Assembly (NCBI GenBank): GCA_029099685.1
Contig: JAQXOO010000014.1
Location: 1 to 57,602 of the forward strand
Source: Clostridia bacterium
GTDB taxonomy: Bacteria > Bacillota > Clostridia > Oscillospirales > Butyricicoccaceae
Direction of reading: 5' to 3'
DNA length: 57,602 bases
Both the position numbers and the translations under genes were made by a program. The notes below the pieces were generated by a model, which made no database searches, was not told the origin of the DNA, and saw nothing but the letters and a program-made list of their open reading frames with translations. Shown in pieces: positions 53,063 to 57,602 of the stretch (its first letter is position 1; the number at the start of each line of letters is the position of its first letter).

Positions 53063-53139
53063 GGAGACTTAGCTCAGCTGGTTAGAGCGTTCGCCTCACA
53101 CGCGAGAGGTCATGGGTTCGAGTCCCCTAGTCTCCACCA
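53063..53139 (+). tRNA. tRNA-Val (anticodon CAC)
   Basis: 77 bases with CCA. Acceptor GGAGACT/AGTCTCC, anticodon loop CTCACAC, T loop GTTCGAGTC. Confidence 0.95.
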
Positions 53140-53145
53140 TTTTAA

Positions 53146-53178
53146 AAAAGCCTGCAACCGTTGTGGTTGCAGGCTTTT
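53146..53178 (+). terminator. Terminator of the tRNA cluster
   Basis: AAAAGCCTGCAACC and complement, 14-bp stem with a 5-base loop, then TTTTCTT. Confidence 0.85.
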
Positions 53179-53240
53179 CTTGTATTTTCAAGGGTTCGCG
53201 GACATTTTGCCGGGAAAAGCCGCGCTGCATCCCATAGATC

Positions 53241-53253
53241 ATACCAATGGTAT
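53241..53253. promoter_or_regulatory. Palindrome ATACCAATGGTAT, possible XRE operator
   Basis: A perfect 13-base palindrome about 90 bases before the truncated XRE gene, followed by GTATAC/AATATAC repeats. Operator role is a guess from position. Confidence 0.35.
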
Positions 53254-53344
53254 ACAAAATAATATACTAATCATACGGATGATCAGTGGCGCACAGCCCA
53301 TACCCATGGTACAATGGGGACACAACAGACAGGGAGGGATACCG

Positions 53345-53479
53345 ATGGAGATCAGAGTGGGGGAACGGATCCGCGATCTGCGGAAAAAAGCCGGGCTGAC
53401 CCAGGAGCAGCTTGCCGAGACCCTGGGCGTCACCGCGGGCGCCGTGTATAAATGGGAATCCGGGATTTCCCAAACATAA
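53345..53479 (+). pseudogene. 5' stub of an XRE-family regulator
   Basis: 44 codons: VGERIRDLRKKAGLTQEQLAETLGVTAGAVYKWESGISQ then stop. This is a helix-turn-helix without the rest of the protein. The stub is GC-rich like the chromosome, and composition drops sharply right after it. GGGAGGG precedes the ATG. It appears to be the remnant of a resident gene like the AT-rich XRE-TPR gene downstream. Confidence 0.65.
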
Positions 53480-53543
53480 AGATACCACACAAAAACCCAC
53501 GCTTACATTACTTCCAAATAACATTATTTTGGAGGTAAGCCCT

Positions 53544-53789
53544 ATGAAAAAGCTGATTTCCTGCGAATATAACTTCGATAACTGCTGTGTGGAACTGAAA
53601 TTCACCGATGGCAGCATGATTGCGATTGATACTATCGCTGTTGAGAATGAGGTTGCCCGTAATATGTACGAACGGTCTGAGCTTGACTATCTGATCTACA
53701 ACGCTCCCTTGGAATACGCAGACTTTATTTTGAACGGCGAACCAGAAACATATCTAAAAACTGTTACTGAATACAAACCGCTTGACTAA
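53544..53789 (+). CDS. DUF6061 family protein
   Basis: 81 residues. MKKLISCEYNFDNCCVELKF, then DTIAVENEVARNMYERSELDYLIYN and DFILNGEPETYLKTVTEYKP match DUF6061 proteins, common on mobile elements of gut Firmicutes. No known function. RBS GGAGGTAAG. Followed by a good terminator. Confidence 0.72.
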   Translation: MKKLISCEYNFDNCCVELKFTDGSMIAIDTIAVENEVARNMYERSELDYLIYNAPLEYADFILNGEPETYLKTVTEYKPLD

Positions 53790-53804
53790 GATTTTGAAGA
53801 TTTT

Positions 53805-53837
53805 GCCGTCGCAGGTTTATCCTGTGACGGCGTTTTT
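53805..53837 (+). terminator. Terminator after the DUF6061 gene
   Basis: GCCGTCGCAGG and CCTGTGACGGC stem with one G-U type pair, then GTTTTT. Confidence 0.75.
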
Positions 53838-53962
53838 GCACATTCAGATTACAACTAAACTAATGGTTCAATATTATCTGAACTAATTATACCTATGATA
53901 CCTTCTTTATTCACAAATTCATGGTAGAATATAGATGCAAGGAAAAATGGAGGTAGAAGAAA

Positions 53963-55036
53963 ATGAAGTTATCACTTCCTGCAAATATAAGTAAATTACG
54001 AAAAGAACACGCTATGACACAGGAGCAGTTAGCGGAAGCCTTGGGTGTTACCTTCGCATCTGTCTCAAAATGGGAGCGTGGCGTAGCGACACCAGAATTA
54101 AATCTTATTGCAGAAATGGCTGATTTGTTTGGCGTATCATTTGATGCGATTGTTGGTTTCGAGGTACAGAACGGAAGTATTATTGCGCTTGAAGAAAGAA
54201 TACACCAACTACAACGTGAAAAGAATTATGATGAAGCTATCACTGAAGCAGAGAAAGCATTGATTCGTTACCCTAATGACTTTCGCATAGTTTATCGTTG
54301 CGGTGAATTGTACTCAGTTGCAGGTATGGAACAAAATAATGTTGCATACTCGAAGAAGGCACTTTCCCTCTACAATCGTGCGTGTATGCTAATCAAACAA
54401 AATGAAGATCCGGAGATAAGTGATATTGCTATTCGCAAAGAAATGGCAAAAATCTATCTTGCACTTGGTGAGTATAACAAGGGTGTAGAACTATTAAAAC
54501 AGAATAATCCTTGCCGAATGAATCATCCGTTGATTGGACAAACACTTGCATCTTCGTGTGATAATCCAGACGGCGCATTGCCGTATTTGTCAATGGCATT
54601 GCTTGACTTAACGGTGACACATATGGAAATCGTAATGGGATACATCAATGTTTTCTGCAAAACCAAAGACTATTCTAATGCCTTAGCTCTTGTGGATTGG
54701 GCGCTTGCTTTTTATCCTGGACTAAAAAATCCAGAAAAGCGAGGGTACATGGACAAAAACGAAGCAATTCTTTGGACAGTTCGAGCTGATATTCTGTTGT
54801 CACTATGCAAAAAAGAAGAAGCAATCAAGAGTCTCCGTCAAGCAAAAAAAATTGCTTTGCGATTCGATGAAGCACCAAATTATAATGCGGCAAGTATTCG
54901 ATTTGTTTCCTGCCAAACCTCTGCAACCGCTTTTGATGATTTAGGCGATACCGCTTTGATCGGTGTTGACGATCTTATAGCAAGCTATGAGAAAAGCGAA
55001 TTGCTCAATCTATGGAGGATAGTCAAGGATGAATAA
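53963..55036 (+). CDS. XRE-family regulator with TPR-like C-terminal domain
   Basis: 357 residues. HTH ISKLRKEHAMTQEQLAEALGVTFASVSKWERGVATPELN at the N-terminus; the rest is helical with TPR-like repeats (KNYDEAITEAEKALIRYPNDFRIVY, SNALALVDWALAFYPG, KKEEAIKSLRQAKKIAL). Such regulators often sense a peptide or partner protein. AT-rich. Overlaps the ABC gene start by 8 bases, suggesting that it controls or senses through that transporter. Confidence 0.82.
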   Translation: MKLSLPANISKLRKEHAMTQEQLAEALGVTFASVSKWERGVATPELNLIAEMADLFGVSFDAIVGFEVQNGSIIALEERIHQLQREKNYDEAITEAEKALIRYPNDFRIVYRCGELYSVAGMEQNNVAYSKKALSLYNRACMLIKQNEDPEISDIAIRKEMAKIYLALGEYNKGVELLKQNNPCRMNHPLIGQTLASSCDNPDGALPYLSMALLDLTVTHMEIVMGYINVFCKTKDYSNALALVDWALAFYPGLKNPEKRGYMDKNEAILWTVRADILLSLCKKEEAIKSLRQAKKIALRFDEAPNYNAASIRFVSCQTSATAFDDLGDTALIGVDDLIASYEKSELLNLWRIVKDE

Positions 55037-56750
55037 AATGTACAAGGCTGAACGCAAAAAATATACGGCGCAATTTTATAAGAAGAATCACACAACGTTC
55101 TTAATTACCTTGCTTTCTACGCTACTGATCGCTGCCCTTAACCTTTGGATTTCATGGGTTATGCAGCAAATGATAGATACGGTTTCGGGCGTTCCCGGTT
55201 CGTTAAGATTATCTGTTTTAGCTTGGTGCGTTGCCAGCGTAGTTATTGCCATTATTGTGCTAAAGGGAATAAGTTATTATTCTAAGCCGCGCTTCATGGA
55301 AATAGCGATGAGGCAATATAAGGATTTTGCATTTCGCAAGCTGACAAAAAAGAGCATTTCGACATTTAATGTTGAGAACACAGCAAATTACATATCTGCG
55401 TTCTCTAATGATGCCACAACCATTGAAAATGGCTATCTGGAAATGCAATTTAACATTTTAGCAAATGGCATTACTCTGATTGGTGCTTTGGTGATGATGA
55501 TTGCTTATAGTCCAATTATGACGGTTGTAGCTTGTTTGTTTTTCGTATTGCCAATCGGTGTTTCTTATATTACGGGCAATCGCATCGAAAAAGCAGAGCG
55601 AACCATATCAGAGAAAAACAGCGAATTAGTTGCCACATTGAAAGACAGTTTAAGCGGTTTCTCTGTAATCAAGAGCTTCAAAGCGGAAAACGCAATCTCC
55701 GGATTATTTACAAAAAGCAATGCTGCTGTTGAGCAAGCGAAATGTAATAAGAGAAAACAGGTAACCGTTATTAGTGGTTTGGCGGGCGTAGCAGGTGTGA
55801 CAGCACAGCTTGGAACATTTTTGGTTGGTGCGTTTCTTGCTTTAGCCGGTTGGGGTATCACACCGGGCATACTAATCGTTTTCATTGATTTGACCGCTAA
55901 TGTGATTAACCCAATTCGAGATTTGCCAGAGCAGCTTGCATCCAGAAAAGCGGCAATTGCGCTGATTGATAAGCTCGCTGGCTCTTTAGATGATAATGTT
56001 CGTGAGGAAGGCATCCACATTCCAAAGCAGTTAAGCAACGGAATCACATTAAAAAATGTAACCTTTGGTTATGAAGCAAATTACAACATTCTGCATGACA
56101 TCAACACCACCTTTGATGCAGGCAAGAAATACGCTATTGTCGGCGCATCCGGCAGCGGAAAATCTACGCTTCTGAATTTGCTCATGGCAAGCCACGGGAA
56201 TTACTCTGGAGAAATCTGCTATGATAGGTATGAAGTGAAGAACATCAGCAGCGAATCGTTGTATGACATCGTTTCCATGATCCAACAGAATGTCTTTGTT
56301 TTTAACGCTTCTATTCGTGACAATATTACGATGTTCCATGAGTTCCCAAAAGTAGAAGTAGATCGAGCCATCGAACTTTCCGGCTTGTCAAAGCTGATAG
56401 CGGATCGTGGCGAGGAATATCTTTGCGGCGAAAACGGCAGCGGCCTGTCCGGCGGCGAGAAGCAGCGCATTTCCATTGCACGGAGCTTGCTCAAAAAATC
56501 GCAGGTGCTGCTGGTGGACGAAGCCACCGCCGCGCTGGATGCCCGGACCGCCTATCAGGTGTCCAGCGCCATTCTGGATCTGAGCGGCCTGACCCGCATC
56601 GTGGTGACGCACGCCCTGGACGAAGCGCTGTTGAAACGGTATGACTGCATTCTGACCCTGAAAAACGGCAGCATCGCAGAGGCCGGCACCTTTGACCGTC
56701 TGATGGAGAATAAGGGCTATTTCTATTCGCTGTATACTGTGGCCCAGTGA
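55029..56750 (+). CDS. ABC transporter, fused permease and ATPase
   Basis: 573 residues. Six membrane helices in an ABC exporter domain (about 1-320) and an ATPase with GASGSGKSTLLNLL (Walker A), SGLSGGEKQRISIARSLL (signature), VLLVDEATAALD (Walker B) and VVTHALDEAL (H-loop). A single-chain half-transporter that should dimerise. Codon use changes from AT-rich to GC-rich at about 56400-56450, just before the signature motif, so the gene looks like a recombinant of two alleles. Substrate unknown. Confidence 0.85.
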   Translation: MNKMYKAERKKYTAQFYKKNHTTFLITLLSTLLIAALNLWISWVMQQMIDTVSGVPGSLRLSVLAWCVASVVIAIIVLKGISYYSKPRFMEIAMRQYKDFAFRKLTKKSISTFNVENTANYISAFSNDATTIENGYLEMQFNILANGITLIGALVMMIAYSPIMTVVACLFFVLPIGVSYITGNRIEKAERTISEKNSELVATLKDSLSGFSVIKSFKAENAISGLFTKSNAAVEQAKCNKRKQVTVISGLAGVAGVTAQLGTFLVGAFLALAGWGITPGILIVFIDLTANVINPIRDLPEQLASRKAAIALIDKLAGSLDDNVREEGIHIPKQLSNGITLKNVTFGYEANYNILHDINTTFDAGKKYAIVGASGSGKSTLLNLLMASHGNYSGEICYDRYEVKNISSESLYDIVSMIQQNVFVFNASIRDNITMFHEFPKVEVDRAIELSGLSKLIADRGEEYLCGENGSGLSGGEKQRISIARSLLKKSQVLLVDEATAALDARTAYQVSSAILDLSGLTRIVVTHALDEALLKRYDCILTLKNGSIAEAGTFDRLMENKGYFYSLYTVAQ

Positions 56751-56771
56751 CCTTTTGGGCGCTGTCCTGCA

Positions 56772-56808
56772 AAAAAACACCCGCGGTATCCGTTGCCGCG
56801 GGTGTTTT
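56772..56808. terminator. Bidirectional terminator between the ABC and SOD genes
   Basis: AAAACACCCGCGG and CCGCGGGTGTTTT, 13-bp stem with A and T runs on either side. Confidence 0.8.
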
Positions 56809-56848
56809 CCGGTCTCTGCCGGAACGCGCGGGCCGTTGGGAGCCGTCA

Positions 56849-57349
56849 TCACCGGCCAAAGGCCCGGATCTCACCGCAGGCGATCCTCTGTCCCGCTTTT
56901 CCCGCGGGCTGCGTGGTAAAATCATCGGGATTGGCATGAATGATCACGGTTTTCCCAAGGATCTCACGGACGGAAAACCGGTCGGTGAGAAAAACCTGGA
57001 AGGCGTAGCCGCTGTTGCCGAACAGGGGCGGCAGGTCGCCCGCGTGATAGGGATGGGGGCAGGAGCCGGGGTCATAGTGGGACAAGGCGCCTGCAAAAGG
57101 CTCCTCCGCAGTCCCGCTGCACACAGGACCCGCGTGGATGTGGAACGCGAAGATACCGCTGGCGCAGCGGCCCGGGGGTTGGGGCAGGCCGGATACCTCC
57201 GCGGCGACCACAGCGCCCCGCACGGTTTGATAAAAGAAAACGGTGCCGGCGATGCCGGGATAGGCGTCGCTTCCCCGGATGCGGGCATATGCCTGGGGCT
57301 GCCGCCGAAGCATGGAGAGCAGGCATGTGGACGGTGTGCTTCCGTTCAT
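56849..57349 (-). CDS. sodC: Cu/Zn superoxide dismutase family protein
   Basis: 166 residues from ATG 57349 (AAAGGAGGG). Metal ligands are visible: FHIHAGPVC, HYDPGSCPHPYHAGDLPPLFGN and VIIHANPDDF, and the active-site Arg in AGKAGQRIACGEI. The two Cys of the conserved disulfide are present. No signal peptide is evident, so a cytoplasmic or anchor-free protein is suggested, unlike most bacterial SodC. It removes superoxide. Confidence 0.88.
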   Translation of the reverse strand: MNGSTPSTCLLSMLRRQPQAYARIRGSDAYPGIAGTVFFYQTVRGAVVAAEVSGLPQPPGRCASGIFAFHIHAGPVCSGTAEEPFAGALSHYDPGSCPHPYHAGDLPPLFGNSGYAFQVFLTDRFSVREILGKTVIIHANPDDFTTQPAGKAGQRIACGEIRAFGR

Positions 57350-57465
57350 GGCGTTTCTCCCTCCTTTCCAATCGGGTACAGGACCGCAAAAGGCCCTGGT
57401 TTATCGGTGCCAGTCTATGCGCCTTACACCGCTTTGGTGATGCCACGGAAAATGCCGCACAAGTG

Positions 57466-57602
57466 AATTGTCAAACTAAGTGCAACAGGAATTAAGTTCA
57501 AAGTCCCACAGTTCCTGGGCAGAATGAAAGTTTAAGACTTTGCGAGGCCTGGCGTTGATCAACGCCAGGTTTCGCTTTAGTGTAGCAGGAGCCACACGAG
57601 AG
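57466..57602 (-). mobile_element. IS30-family element, one end
   Basis: The 3' end of a transposase gene lies against a terminal sequence (GAATTGTCAAACTAAGTGCA at 57466) that resembles IS30-family inverted repeats. The other end is outside the window. Confidence 0.6.
57476..57602 (-). CDS. IS30-family transposase, C-terminal fragment (partial)
   Basis: The minus strand reads ATLKRNLALINARPRKVLNF, then HSAQELWDFELNSCCT and a TAG stop (57478-57476). The NxRPRKxL pattern near the end is the C-terminal signature of IS30 transposases. The gene continues beyond the right edge. Confidence 0.7.
   Translation of the reverse strand, partial: SRVAPATLKRNLALINARPRKVLNFHSAQELWDFELNSCCT

Larger units (their letters stand above)
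53477..56430. other. AT-rich segment recombined into a GC-rich locus
   Basis: From about 53477 to about 56430 codon use is AT-rich, unlike both flanks. The left edge cuts an XRE gene; the right edge lies inside the ABC transporter gene, whose last ~350 bases are GC-rich. The breakpoints are read from composition only and are approximate. Confidence 0.65.

Overview
This window looks like chromosome of a spore-forming, GC-rich anaerobic Firmicute, most likely a gut Oscillospiraceae-type clostridium. The evidence is a complete spoIIIAA-AH operon, a SigK gene, YunB, a Spo0A-type regulator, a BofC-type protein, T-box control of tyrS, and the typical clostridial order nusB-xseA-xseB-ispA-dxs-tlyA-nadK-argR-recN. 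The genus is inferred from gene order and composition only.

Left end (1-3.65 kb): the edge of an integrative/conjugative element. It holds the start of a very large LtrC-like element protein with tnpV nested in another frame, a YodL-domain gene, a shortened RepA_N initiator and a small Cys-rich DUF7695 gene. It abuts the chromosome inside the 3' end of sigK, which ends abruptly in region 4.2. This is the arrangement of a sigK-intervening (skin-like) element.

3.65-26 kb: yunB, ligA, a divergent spo0A, then spoIIIAA-AH with the cistrons mostly overlapping. Next come an Asp23-family gene and the long nusB-to-recN housekeeping operon, with two isoprenoid genes, exonuclease VII, NAD kinase and ArgR. 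A CadD-like transporter follows, then a tyrosine T-box operon (frameshifted M28-type peptidase plus tyrS).

26-39 kb: a secreted Gly/Tyr-repeat protein; rplU-rpmA-obgE; tmcAL; ackA; a two-component system divergent from a VTC-DUF4956-CotH operon that has four 11-bp direct repeats at its promoter; then DegV, DUF1836 and GNAT genes.

39-53 kb: a class A PBP, bofC-like, DUF4830, a sugar-nucleotide-type nucleotidyltransferase, guaB, a radical SAM gene, a frameshifted TfoX-domain gene, tRNA-Leu with a decayed tRNA-Leu copy upstream, an HD hydrolase, DUF6125, a short pyruvate-kinase-like gene, prmA, rsmE, a membrane protein and a tRNA-Met/Glu/Val cluster.

53.3-56.75 kb: an AT-rich import (DUF6061, XRE-TPR regulator, ABC transporter). 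It is flanked by GC-rich remnants: the 5' stub of an XRE gene, and the last ~350 bp of the ABC gene, which switches composition in mid-gene. A Cu/Zn superoxide dismutase gene and the 3' end of an IS30-family transposase close the window.

The best candidates for something new are the sigK interruption, the alternative-hairpin leader of the RepA_N gene, the TCS/VTC/DUF4956/CotH module with its operator array, and the mosaic ABC locus.
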